In this document: piece after piece, positions 26,801 through 34,791 of the stretch
How the letters are laid out: every line of letters starts with the position of its first letter
Position numbering within the stretch: position 1 is the stretch's first letter
Origin: Microtetraspora malaysiensis
Lineage (GTDB): Bacteria; Actinomycetota; Actinomycetes; Streptosporangiales; Streptosporangiaceae
Length of the DNA stretch: 64,000 bases
Direction of reading: 5' to 3'
NCBI RefSeq assembly: GCF_001528665.1
Contig: NZ_BBYJ01000010.1
Location: 62,001 to 126,000, forward strand
Notes under the pieces: model-generated
Seen by the model: only the letters and a program-made list of their open reading frames with translations
Told to the model about the DNA's origin: nothing
The model's database searches: none
Position numbers and translations under genes: made by a program

Positions 26801-27496
26801 ATGACCGACAACCACAACCCCTTCCCCGGTGACGGCCACGCGCCGTCGCCGCCGTACGCGCAGGCCATGCCGCCGCTGGGCGCCGCCGGCACGCCCTACG
26901 ACCCTTCGCAGGCCGGGCCGTACGCGCCGGGCGGGTACGGCCCGCCGCCGTCGCCGGGCCCGGTGCGGCCGCGGATCCTGTGGATCGTCCTCGCCTGGGT
27001 GCTCTTCGTCGTGCTGCTGGTCGTGGGCGTGGCCGGATTCGCCCGCGGGCTGGGCTCCGCCGTCAAGGACGCCGCCTCGCTCGCGACGTTCGCCACCGGT
27101 GAGTCGGTGAGCGTGCGGCTCGACCCGAAGGACAGGCCCGCGATCTACGCCTCGGCGGAGCAGGCGGCGGACGTGAGCTGCAAGGTCGAGGGCGCGCCGG
27201 GCCTGGACATCCGCCTCACCCGGCCGAGCGGCACCCAGAGCATCACGTACGGCGGGACCACCTGGGAGATGGTCTTCCAGATCGGCGCCCCGGCCGCGGG
27301 CGACTACCAGGTCTCCTGCACGGGCGAGGGCGTCAAGTTCGGCGTCGGCAAAGAGCTCATCGGCAGCGTGGGCAAGGTGGTCGGCGGCGCGGTCGCGATG
27401 ATCGCGCTCCCCACGGCCGGCTTCCTGATCGCGGTCGTCGTCACCATCGTCGTGCTGGTCCGGCGCGCGGGCGCCCGTAAAAAGGCGATGCGTTGA
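26801..27496 (+). CDS. two-helix membrane protein with Pro/Gly-rich N-terminus
   Basis: A 231-residue protein of unknown function. Residues 1-55 are rich in Pro, Gly and Tyr and probably disordered. A first membrane helix spans about 60-82 (ILWIVLAWVLFVVLLVVGVA). An extracellular part of about 100 residues contains two Cys (SCKVEG, SCTGEG) that could pair. A second helix runs at about 200-222, followed by a basic tail. TAGGGT at 26788-26793 lies seven bases before the ATG, so the gene is probably leaderless. It is divergent from hrcA and shares a 161-bp spacer with it. Confidence 0.7.
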   Translation: MTDNHNPFPGDGHAPSPPYAQAMPPLGAAGTPYDPSQAGPYAPGGYGPPPSPGPVRPRILWIVLAWVLFVVLLVVGVAGFARGLGSAVKDAASLATFATGESVSVRLDPKDRPAIYASAEQAADVSCKVEGAPGLDIRLTRPSGTQSITYGGTTWEMVFQIGAPAAGDYQVSCTGEGVKFGVGKELIGSVGKVVGGAVAMIALPTAGFLIAVVVTIVVLVRRAGARKKAMR

Positions 27497-27586
27497 CCGG
27501 CCCGCGGTCGTGCTCAGGTGCCCATGGAAGGCGAGCGCGCGCCGGACTCCGGCCGGAGGATGCCCGATTTTGCTAGCGTTCCCGCC

Positions 27587-28396
27587 ATGTATGGGCAGGA
27601 CGTGCTTTCCGGAGACTGGCGGCGGCCCGGCAGAGGGAAGATCCCCGAGGTGCCCGCGGAGCGGGATCTCGTGGTGGAGGACGCCGAAGGCCGCTTCTGC
27701 GGCGCCGTGGTGGCCTGCGACAAGGAGGCCGTCACCCTGGAGGACCGGTTCGGCCGGCGCCGGATCTTCCCGCTCGCGCCCGCCGCGTTCCTCCTGGAGG
27801 GGCGGCCGGTGACGCTGGTACGGCCGTCCGAGGCGCCGGGCGGGGCGCGGCGCAGCGCCTCCGGGTCGATCGCCGTCGAGGGCCTGCGGGCGCGGGTGGC
27901 CCAGGAGAGCCGGATCTACGTGGAGGGCGTCCACGACGCGTCCCTGGTGGAGAAGATCTGGGGCCACGACCTGCGGGTGGAGGGGGTGGTCGTCGAGTTC
28001 CTCGAAGGCGTCGACGACCTGCCCGCGATCGTGGCGGAGTTCGCGCCCGGCTCCGGCCGCAGGCTCGGTGTGCTGGTCGACCACCTCGTCCCCGGGTCGA
28101 AGGAGAGCCGCATCGCCGCGCGGGTGTCCGGCTCGGACGTGCTGGTCGTGGGCCACCCGTACGTGGACATCTGGCAGGCGGTCAAGCCGTCCGTCCTCGG
28201 CATCCCGGCCTGGCCCGAGGTGCCGCGCGGCCTCCCGTGGAAGGAGGGCGTGATCGCCGCGCTCGGCTGGCGGATGGAGCCCGCGGACGCGTGGCGGCAC
28301 ATCCTCGGCCGCGTGACGGCGTACACGGACCTGGAACCGGAGCTGCTCGGCCGGGTCGAGGAGCTGATCGACTTCGTCACGGAGCCCGGAGACTGA
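27587..28396 (+). CDS. DUF3097 family protein
   Basis: A 269-residue protein that matches the actinobacterial DUF3097 family. It begins MYGQDVLSGDWRRPGRGKIP, and the core contains IYVEGVHDASLVEKIWGHDL, RLGVLVDHLVPGSKESRIA and GHPYVDIWQAVKP. The EGVHD and LVDH motifs recall TOPRIM-type acid residues, so a nucleic-acid function is plausible but unproven. ATG 27587 is chosen because TAGCGT (27574-27579) lies seven bases upstream, giving a leaderless start. The family commonly sits near hemW, lepA and hrcA, as here. Confidence 0.85.
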   Translation: MYGQDVLSGDWRRPGRGKIPEVPAERDLVVEDAEGRFCGAVVACDKEAVTLEDRFGRRRIFPLAPAAFLLEGRPVTLVRPSEAPGGARRSASGSIAVEGLRARVAQESRIYVEGVHDASLVEKIWGHDLRVEGVVVEFLEGVDDLPAIVAEFAPGSGRRLGVLVDHLVPGSKESRIAARVSGSDVLVVGHPYVDIWQAVKPSVLGIPAWPEVPRGLPWKEGVIAALGWRMEPADAWRHILGRVTAYTDLEPELLGRVEELIDFVTEPGD

Positions 28397-28469
28397 CCTG
28401 CGGAAGGCCGCCCGGCCCGGCCCGCGGCCGCTTAGGGTCGAGTAAGGACAACGCAAAGGGAGGTCGGGC

Positions 28470-29219
28470 ATGACCGGCGATCCGCGGGAGCCGCACGAGG
28501 GCGAGAGCGGGCACGAACGCCCCGGTCAGGGCGGGTCCGGACGTGAGACGCCCGGTCAGGGTGCCGGCGAGGCACAACCCGAGACCCCGCCTCAGGGCGT
28601 CCCCGGGCCCGCCGATCACGGAAACCAGGGCTACGGCGCTCCCGGCTACGACTCCCCCGGTTATGGTGCTCCCGGCTACGGCGCCCCCGGTTACGGTGCT
28701 CCGGGATACGAGCCGGGCCAGGGCATGCCCTACGGCGCCCCCGGCGGCCCGGGGTACGCGTCCGGGTACGACGCGGCGCCCGGCTATCACGGATACGGCG
28801 CCCCGGGGTACGGCTATGGCGCCGCCGGGCCGTATGTGCCGGGGCAGTACGGCCCCCGGCCGGGCACCGACGACACCAACATGGCGATGCTCGCCCACCT
28901 CGCCGGGCTGGGCAACCTCTTCGCCTGGCCGCTCGGCGCGGTCGGCTCGCTGGTGATCTACCTGACGCGGAAGGACCAGTCGCCGTACGTCCGGGACCAG
29001 GCGGCCGAGGCGCTGAACTTCTGGATCACCGCCACGATCGCCTTCATCGCCGTGGTCGTGGTCTCGACCGTGCTGTCCGCGGTCCTGGTCGGGGTCCTCG
29101 GGTTCCTGCTGCTCCCGGTCATCTGGGTGTACACGCTCGTTGTGGGGATCATGGGCGCGATGGCGGCCAACCGCGGGGAGAACTACCGCTATCCGATGAC
29201 GATCCGCCTCGTCACCTGA
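28470..29219 (+). CDS. DUF4870 membrane protein with GYGAPGY repeats
   Basis: A 249-residue protein. Residues about 50-130 are a low-complexity region with repeated GYGAPGY units rich in Tyr, Gly and Pro. The C-terminal 110 residues are a DUF4870 (Tic20-like) domain: MAMLAHLAGLGNLFAWPLGA, then QAAEALNFWITATIAFIAVV and a third helix. The role of the family is unknown. GGGAGGT lies eight bases before the ATG. It converges with hemW at a 22-bp interval. Confidence 0.85.
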   Translation: MTGDPREPHEGESGHERPGQGGSGRETPGQGAGEAQPETPPQGVPGPADHGNQGYGAPGYDSPGYGAPGYGAPGYGAPGYEPGQGMPYGAPGGPGYASGYDAAPGYHGYGAPGYGYGAAGPYVPGQYGPRPGTDDTNMAMLAHLAGLGNLFAWPLGAVGSLVIYLTRKDQSPYVRDQAAEALNFWITATIAFIAVVVVSTVLSAVLVGVLGFLLLPVIWVYTLVVGIMGAMAANRGENYRYPMTIRLVT

Positions 29220-29241
29220 TCGCGCGAGGACGACTCCCCGC

Positions 29242-30459
29242 TCAGGCCAGGTCGCGGATCAGGGCGTCCGCGAGGAGCCGGCCGCGCAGCGTCAGCACGG
29301 CGCGGCCGCGCTTGAACGGCTCGACCTCGAGCAGGCCGTCGGCCAACGCCTTGGCGCAGGCCGTACGCGCGGACGGCCGCACGTCGGCGAGCGGGAACCC
29401 GGTCACGAGCCGGAGCTCCAGCATCAGCCGTTCGACCACCCGGTCGTCCTCCGTCAGCACCTCACGGGCGTAACCCGGCGACTCCCCCGCCGCCAGCCGC
29501 GTCGCGTATGGCGCGGGGTGCTTGACGTTCCACCACCGGGTGCCTCCCACGTGGCTGTGTGCGCCCGGTCCGACGCCCCACCAGTCGCCGCCGGTCCAGT
29601 ACAGGAGGTTGTGGCGGCAGCGCGCCTCGTCCGAGACCGCCCAGTTGGAGACCTCGTACCAGCGGAACCCGGCCGAGGTGAGCATCTCCTCGGCGATGAG
29701 GTAGCGGTCCGCGGCCACGTCGTCGTCCGGCATCGGCAGCTCGCCGCGCCGGATCCGCGCCGCCAGCCGGGTGCCCTCCTCGATGATCAGCGAGTACGCC
29801 GAGACGTGGTCGGGGCCGGCGGTCAGCGCGGCCTCGAGCGAGGCCCGCCAGTCGTCGTCGGTCTCGCCGGGCGTCGAGTAGATCAGGTCCAGGTTGACGT
29901 GGTCGAACCCGGCCTTCCGGGCCTCCTGTACGGCCGCACCGGCCCGGCCCGGCGTGTGGCGGCGGTCGAGCACGGTGAGCACGTGCTCGCGGGCGCTCTG
30001 CATGCCGAAGCTCATCCGGGTGAACCCGCCCTCGCGCAGGACCTCCAGGGACCGCTGGGTGACGGACTCCGGGTTGGCCTCCGTGGTGACCTCGGCCCCG
30101 GGGGCCAGCCCGAACTCCTCGTCCACCACGCGGAGGATGCGGACGAGGTCCTCGGGAGGGAGCAGCGTCGGCGTGCCTCCGCCGACGAACACGGTCTCCA
30201 CGGGCAGCTCGGCGTCGCCGAGGACGCGCCGGGCGAGCCGCACCTCCTCGATCGCCGTCGAGGCGTAGTCCCGCTGGGAGGCGCCGGGCCCGAGCTCGGC
30301 GGCCGTGTACGTGTTGAAGTCGCAGTAGCCGCACCGGGTGAGGCAGAACGGCACATGGATGTAGAAGCCGAACGGGCGGGAGCCGAGGCTGTCGAGAGCG
30401 CTGGAAGGCAACTCGCCGGAGGCCGGGATCGGGTCGCCGTCGGGAAGAACAGAAGGCAC
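29242..30459 (-). CDS. hemW: radical SAM heme chaperone HemW
   Basis: A 405-residue radical SAM protein. The cluster motif is FGFYIHVPFCLTRCGYCDFN (CxxxCxxC; about residues 31-50). The family pieces VFVGGGTPTLLPPEDL and EANPESVTQRSLEVL are present, as is the C-terminal HemN domain (LLYWTGGDWWGVGPGAHSHV). HemW binds heme and delivers it to haemoproteins; the extra Cys of oxygen-dependent HemN is missing, as expected. It usually neighbours lepA, which is 600 bp away with one small gene between. Confidence 0.95.
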   Translation of the reverse strand: MPSVLPDGDPIPASGELPSSALDSLGSRPFGFYIHVPFCLTRCGYCDFNTYTAAELGPGASQRDYASTAIEEVRLARRVLGDAELPVETVFVGGGTPTLLPPEDLVRILRVVDEEFGLAPGAEVTTEANPESVTQRSLEVLREGGFTRMSFGMQSAREHVLTVLDRRHTPGRAGAAVQEARKAGFDHVNLDLIYSTPGETDDDWRASLEAALTAGPDHVSAYSLIIEEGTRLAARIRRGELPMPDDDVAADRYLIAEEMLTSAGFRWYEVSNWAVSDEARCRHNLLYWTGGDWWGVGPGAHSHVGGTRWWNVKHPAPYATRLAAGESPGYAREVLTEDDRVVERLMLELRLVTGFPLADVRPSARTACAKALADGLLEVEPFKRGRAVLTLRGRLLADALIRDLA

Positions 30460-30544
30460 GCCTCCAGTCTGCCGCCATCCGGCCGGTGCCCTCGCCTCTC
30501 CTCCCCCGGACCACCCCTCTCACTCGGTTTCCCGGACCTCGCTC

Positions 30545-30865
30545 TCACCGCCGCTCGGGCACGAGGGGCTGGGGTGGGACGAGGGGCTTCGCGAGGGCCG
30601 CCAGTTCGAGCAGCGGGGCGAGAACGGCCTGCCGGGGATCTTCTCCCGGATCGTCTGGCGGCCGGAAGCAGGTGGCGGCCGCGTCGAGCACCGCCGTGAT
30701 CACGGTGGAGTCCGGGAACGGGATCTCGACCCCGACGGCGCCGTCCTGGCCGGGTGGGGAGTCCCCGGCGTGGAGCCGAAGGAGCCGCTGCGTCTCCACG
30801 GCCATGGCCACGCCGAGCATCGCGGCGCGCATGAACCGCTCGGCGGCGTGAGCATCTGCGATCAT
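30545..30865 (-). CDS. hypothetical small protein between hemW and lepA
   Basis: A 106-residue protein I do not recognise. It starts MIADAHAAERFMRAAMLGVA and is amphipathic-helical in its first half, then Pro-rich, ending PQPLVPERR. GGAGGTCGG lies before the ATG at 30863-30865, a strong ribosome site, and its codons match the neighbouring genes, so I believe it is real. It contains no membrane helix or signal peptide. It stands 85 bases upstream of hemW on the same strand. Confidence 0.6.
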   Translation of the reverse strand: MIADAHAAERFMRAAMLGVAMAVETQRLLRLHAGDSPPGQDGAVGVEIPFPDSTVITAVLDAAATCFRPPDDPGEDPRQAVLAPLLELAALAKPLVPPQPLVPERR

Positions 30866-31010
30866 TTCCGACCTCCGAATCGCACAGGCGTTCGATCCGA
30901 AGGTATGCCAGGGGACTGACATTTTTCCGCTAAATCGCGGTGACCGGCATCGCCGGATCCGGCCTACCTCCCGACAGCGAATGATCGCCACGATCGGCTC
31001 CCGGCGGGCG

Positions 31011-31039
31011 GGCGCGCGGGCCACCGGCCCGTGCGCGCC
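31011..31039 (-). terminator. lepA terminator
   Basis: GGCGCGCGGGCC at 31011-31022 pairs with 31026-31039 (12 bp with a two-base bulge and a three-base loop). It starts four bases past the lepA stop codon. The rest of 30866-31042 shows nothing. Confidence 0.5.
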
Positions 31040-31042
31040 GTG

Positions 31043-32884
31043 TCACTTCTTCGGCTTGTCCGCCGACGACGTCTCGGTCGAAAGGGCGGCCACGAACGCC
31101 TCCTGCGGCACCTCGACGCGGCCGACCATCTTCATCCGCTTCTTGCCTTCCTTCTGCTTCTCCAGCAGCTTGCGCTTACGGCTGATGTCGCCGCCGTAGC
31201 ACTTGGCGAGGACGTCCTTGCGGATGGCGCGGATGTTCTCGCGGGCGATGACGCGGGCGCCGATGGCGGCCTGGATGGGCACCTCGAACTGCTGCCGCGG
31301 GATGAGGTCCTTGAGCTTCTTGGCCATCTCGACGCCGTACGCGTAGGCCTTCTCGCGGTGGACGATCGCGCTGAAGGCGTCGACGGCCTCGCCCTGCAGG
31401 AGGATGTCGACCTTGACGAGGTCGGCGGCCTGCTCGCCGAGGGGCTCGTAGTCGAGCGAGGCGTAGCCGCGCGTCTTCGACTTGAGCTGGTCGAAGAAGT
31501 CGAAGATGATCTCACCGAGCGGCAGCGTGTAGCGGATCTCGACCCGGTCCTCGGACAGGTAGTCCATGCCCTGGAGGTTGCCGCGCCGCCCCTGGCAGAG
31601 CTCCATGATGGCGCCGATGAACTCGGAGGGCGCGAGCAGCGTGGCCTTGACCACCGGCTCGTGGATCTCGGCGATCTTGCCTTCGGGGAACTCGGACGGG
31701 TTGGTGACGATCAGCTCACGACCGTCCTCCATGACCACGCGGTAGATCACGTTGGGCGCGGTGGAGATGAGCGACAGGTTGAACTCGCGCTCCAGCCGCT
31801 CGCGCACGATCTCCATGTGGAGCAGCCCGAGGAAGCCGCAGCGGAAGCCGAACCCGAGCGCGGCCGACGTCTCGGGCTCGTAGACGAGCGCGGCGTCGTT
31901 GAGGCGCAGCTTGTCGAGCGCCTCGCGCAGCTCGGGGTAGTCGTCGCCGTCGATCGGATAGAGCCCGGAGTAGACCATGGGCTTGGGGTGCTCGTATCCG
32001 CCGAGCGGGTCGACGGCCGACCTGGTCGCGCTGGTGACGGTGTCGCCGACGCGCGACTGGCGGACGTCCTTCACGCCGGTGATGAGGTAGCCCACCTCGC
32101 CGACGCCCAGTCCGGCGGACGGCATGGGCTCGGGCGAGATGACGCCGATCTCCAGGAGCTCGTGCTGGGCGCCGGTGGACATCATGAGCAGCCGCTCGCG
32201 CTTGGAGAGCTGGCCGTCCACGACCCGTACGTACGTGACGACGCCGCGGTAGGTGTCGTAGACCGAGTCGAAGATCAGCGCGCGGGCGGGCGCGTCGGCG
32301 ACGCCGACGGGCGCGGGGATGGTCGCCACGACGTGGTCGAGCAGCTCCGCGACGCCGACGCCGGTCTTGCCGGACACGCGCAGCACGTCGGACGGGTCGC
32401 AGCCGATGAGGCCGGCCAGCTCCTCGGCGTACTTGTCCGGCTGGGCGGCGGGCAGGTCGATCTTGTTGAGGACCGGAATGATGTGCAGGTCGGCGTTCAT
32501 GGCCATGTAGAGGTTGGCCAGCGTCTGCGCCTCGATGCCCTGGGCCGCGTCGACGAGCAGGACCGCGCCCTCGCACGCCTCCAGCGACCGGGACACCTCG
32601 TACGAGAAGTCCACGTGGCCGGGCGTGTCGATCATGTTGAGCACGTGGCCGTTCCACGGAAGCCGCACGGCCTGCGACTTGATCGTGATGCCGCGCTCTC
32701 GCTCGATGTCCATGCGGTCGAGGTACTGCGCGCGCATGGAGCGGTCGTCGACCACACCGGTGAGCTGCAGCATCCGGTCGGCGAGAGTGGACTTGCCATG
32801 GTCGATGTGCGCGATGATGCAGAAGTTGCGGATCAACGCGGGGTCGGTCTGGCCAGGCTGAGTGCGCACCGGGGTCCGTTTCAA
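31043..32884 (-). CDS. lepA: elongation factor 4 (LepA)
   Basis: A 613-residue translational GTPase. The G domain has [20 protein letters not shown] (G1), DTPGHVDF (G3) and NKID (G4). The domain order resembles EF-G but without domain IV, and the unique C-terminal domain ([20 protein letters not shown]) contacts the P-site tRNA. It acts on stalled or back-translocated ribosomes. Length and motifs are normal. The frame opens with TTG at 32882-32884, but GTG at 32869 is an alternative; neither has a good ribosome site. Confidence 0.96.
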   Translation of the reverse strand: MKRTPVRTQPGQTDPALIRNFCIIAHIDHGKSTLADRMLQLTGVVDDRSMRAQYLDRMDIERERGITIKSQAVRLPWNGHVLNMIDTPGHVDFSYEVSRSLEACEGAVLLVDAAQGIEAQTLANLYMAMNADLHIIPVLNKIDLPAAQPDKYAEELAGLIGCDPSDVLRVSGKTGVGVAELLDHVVATIPAPVGVADAPARALIFDSVYDTYRGVVTYVRVVDGQLSKRERLLMMSTGAQHELLEIGVISPEPMPSAGLGVGEVGYLITGVKDVRQSRVGDTVTSATRSAVDPLGGYEHPKPMVYSGLYPIDGDDYPELREALDKLRLNDAALVYEPETSAALGFGFRCGFLGLLHMEIVRERLEREFNLSLISTAPNVIYRVVMEDGRELIVTNPSEFPEGKIAEIHEPVVKATLLAPSEFIGAIMELCQGRRGNLQGMDYLSEDRVEIRYTLPLGEIIFDFFDQLKSKTRGYASLDYEPLGEQAADLVKVDILLQGEAVDAFSAIVHREKAYAYGVEMAKKLKDLIPRQQFEVPIQAAIGARVIARENIRAIRKDVLAKCYGGDISRKRKLLEKQKEGKKRMKMVGRVEVPQEAFVAALSTETSSADKPKK

Positions 32885-32991
32885 CAGGGTTTGTGACTGC
32901 GAGCGACGGATCGGGCCGTGCCGTCTCCGGATCGGCCTCGTCTCCCGTCATCGGCTGGCGAACCAGCCAACCTCCATGGTGGCATGTCCGG

Positions 32992-33984
32992 ATGCTTGCC
33001 TTGACCATCACCAAGCGGGTGATCAGGTGGACTGCGATCGTCCTGGCCGTCCTGCTCGCCGCCGTCCTGCTCGCCGCGGCGGCGTTACGCCTGCAGTTCA
33101 CCGGCTCTCCGGCCGCCTGGGCCCGGAGCACGGGCAACGACGCCCTCTGGATGGGGCACGCGTGGGTGGACGGCCGCCGCGGCGCCGCCGACGTCGACGC
33201 CATGGCCGTACGACTGGGCTCCGTCAAGGACGTGTACGTCCACAGCGGTCCGTTCTCCTACGACGGCACGCTATCTCCCGACAAATATCCCAATGCTGGA
33301 AATTTCTTGAAATGGTGGAAGAAGCGGCATCCGGGGGTGCGGGTGTCCGCCTGGCTGGGGCAGCGCCTCGACCCCGGGTTCCTCGATCTGAGCGACCCGG
33401 CGACGAGGGAGCGGGTCGTGGCCGGCGCCAAGGCCCTGGTCGATCTCGGCTACGACGGCATCCACTACGACTTCGAGCCGGTGCCCGACGGCGACCCGGA
33501 CTTCCTCGACGTTCTCCGCGCCACCCGCGAGGTCATCGGCTCGCGCCCGCTGTCGGTCGCCACCCAGCAGATCGAGCCGATGCCCGGCGCCGCGCTCCCC
33601 GCCCGCCTGGTGATCGGTCACGAGAAGTACTGGAGCCGCGACTACTTCCGCCGGGTGACCGATCTCACCGACCAGGTCGCGATCATGACATACGACTCCT
33701 GGACCTTCCTCCCCTCGCTCTACGGCGGCCACGTCGTACGGCAGGCCGACATCGCGCTGGACCTCGTGCCCGAGGACAAGACCCTGCTCATCGGCGCCCC
33801 GGCCTACCACGAATACGCGGGCGACTACGCGGAGAGCGTGGCGACGGCGGCGGAGGGCGCCCGGCTGGCCCTGACCGGCCACGGTCCCCGCGACAAGGTG
33901 GGCCTGGCGATGTACGTCGACTTCGCGGCCACGGAGGAGGACTGGCGAGAATACGACGCGTCCTGGGTCAGGCCGCACGCCTGA
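32992..33984 (+). CDS. membrane-anchored GH18-like glycoside hydrolase
   Basis: A 330-residue protein: a short cytoplasmic tail, one N-terminal membrane anchor (about 12-33: WTAIVLAVLLAAVLLAAAAL), then a GH18-type barrel outside the cell. The active-site motif DGxxxDxE appears as YDGIHYDFEPV near residue 160, with the catalytic Glu present. MTYDSW (about residue 230) is the typical later barrel motif. The family cleaves chitin or other N-acetylglucosamine polymers; peptidoglycan or cortex-like material is possible. ATG 32992 is chosen because the anchor begins shortly after; an upstream start at 32893 would add a Ser-rich tail. The gene is divergent from lepA. Confidence 0.82.
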   Translation: MLALTITKRVIRWTAIVLAVLLAAVLLAAAALRLQFTGSPAAWARSTGNDALWMGHAWVDGRRGAADVDAMAVRLGSVKDVYVHSGPFSYDGTLSPDKYPNAGNFLKWWKKRHPGVRVSAWLGQRLDPGFLDLSDPATRERVVAGAKALVDLGYDGIHYDFEPVPDGDPDFLDVLRATREVIGSRPLSVATQQIEPMPGAALPARLVIGHEKYWSRDYFRRVTDLTDQVAIMTYDSWTFLPSLYGGHVVRQADIALDLVPEDKTLLIGAPAYHEYAGDYAESVATAAEGARLALTGHGPRDKVGLAMYVDFAATEEDWREYDASWVRPHA

Positions 33985-34037
33985 CGGCGCCGGTCCGGGT
34001 TAGGATTAGGGCGCAGGTGACTACGCGGGCGCTCGAT

Positions 34038-34067
34038 TTGAGCGACATCGCGAGCTGTTGGTACCCT
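34038..34067 (+). promoter_or_regulatory. sigma-70-type promoter of rpsT
   Basis: TTGAGC (34038-34043) and TACCCT (34062-34067) with an 18-base spacer form a good housekeeping promoter. The expected leader to the rpsT start at 34144 is about 70 bases. Confidence 0.6.
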
Positions 34068-34143
34068 GTTCAACTGCGTGTGGCGCGCCCTCTCTCGAGC
34101 CCGCGCGCCCCATCCGACCAAGACTCACACCGAGGCTTTCTTC

Positions 34144-34416
34144 GTGGCGAACATCAAGTCCCAGATCAAGCGCAACCGGCAGAACGAGAAGGCCCGGCTG
34201 CGTAACAAGGCTGTCAAGTCGTCCCTGAAGACGGCGGTCCGCAAGTTCCGCGAGGCCGCTGACCAGGGCGACGTCGAGACGACCCTGGCCGCCCTGCACA
34301 CCGCGAGCCGTCAGCTCGACAAGGCCGTCAGCAAGGGCGTCATCCACAAGAACCAGGCCGCGAACCGCAAGTCGGCGATCGCCAAGCGCGCCGCCGCCCT
34401 GCAGGCCGCCAAGTAG
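34144..34416 (+). CDS. rpsT: 30S ribosomal protein S20
   Basis: A 90-residue highly basic helical protein: [20 protein letters not shown], then a long helical hairpin ([20 protein letters not shown]) and [20 protein letters not shown]. It binds the 5' domain of 16S rRNA. GTG at 34144 with GAGG upstream is the start; an in-frame extension to 34078 would add a tail not seen in S20. The promoter and terminators around it show a single-gene unit. Confidence 0.97.
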   Translation: MANIKSQIKRNRQNEKARLRNKAVKSSLKTAVRKFREAADQGDVETTLAALHTASRQLDKAVSKGVIHKNQAANRKSAIAKRAAALQAAK

Positions 34417-34426
34417 CCACTCCGTC

Positions 34427-34488
34427 GCCCGCGTCGTCGCGGGCACGCGGATGTGTCACGCCGCATCCCCTCCCCGGGGGTGCGGCGT
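34427..34488 (+). terminator. double hairpin terminator of rpsT
   Basis: Two hairpins follow the rpsT stop. The first, GCCCGCG (34427-34433) pairing with 34438-34444 around a four-base loop, is perfect. The second pairs ACGCCGCA (34458-34465) with 34481-34488 and can extend inward with CCCC/GGGG. The rest of 34417-34791 has no gene; it contains TCGGGA-4-TCCCGA at 34655-34670 and the operator at 34734, in an AT-richer stretch. Confidence 0.75.
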
Positions 34489-34733
34489 TTCGGCGCTCTC
34501 GCCCTTTTTCGCACTCCCGGGCTCGCCCACGCGTGTCCGCGTAACGGCGCATCTCCCGCCTGATATGACGGTAAATCCGGACCGCCCCCCACTTTCGGGC
34601 ATTACCGCGGTTTCGGGAAGCAAGGCCCATAGCAGATAATTGCGCACGATCTATTCGGGAAATGTCCCGATTTCGATATCACACCGGGATCGCCGCCGCG
34701 CATCGACTCCATCACCGATCTTTCTGGCGCTTC

Positions 34734-34762
34734 CCCGATCGCCCTATGGTGAGGCGATCGGG
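34734..34762. promoter_or_regulatory. 10-bp inverted repeat, operator of the ABC transporter operon
   Basis: CCCGATCGCC (34734-34743) is mirrored perfectly by GGCGATCGGG (34753-34762) with a nine-base spacer. It lies 29 bp before the first permease start codon. No transcription factor gene is adjacent, so the protein that would bind is unknown. Confidence 0.7.
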
Positions 34763-34791
34763 AGAATATCCGACGAGCCAGAGGACGATAC

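Noticed and set aside
28620-28860. Repeated GGCTACGGCGCTCCCGGT-like DNA, possible repeat array or CRISPR
   Set aside because: It encodes the GYGAPGY low-complexity part of the DUF4870 protein; the units are in frame and have no spacers.
31031-32896. A 621-codon plus-strand frame across lepA
   Set aside because: Shadow of the complete lepA gene; no recognisable product.
34078-34143. In-frame upstream extension of rpsT
   Set aside because: S20 proteins begin at the MANIKSQ stretch; the extension overlaps the region between promoter and start and would add an unrelated tail.
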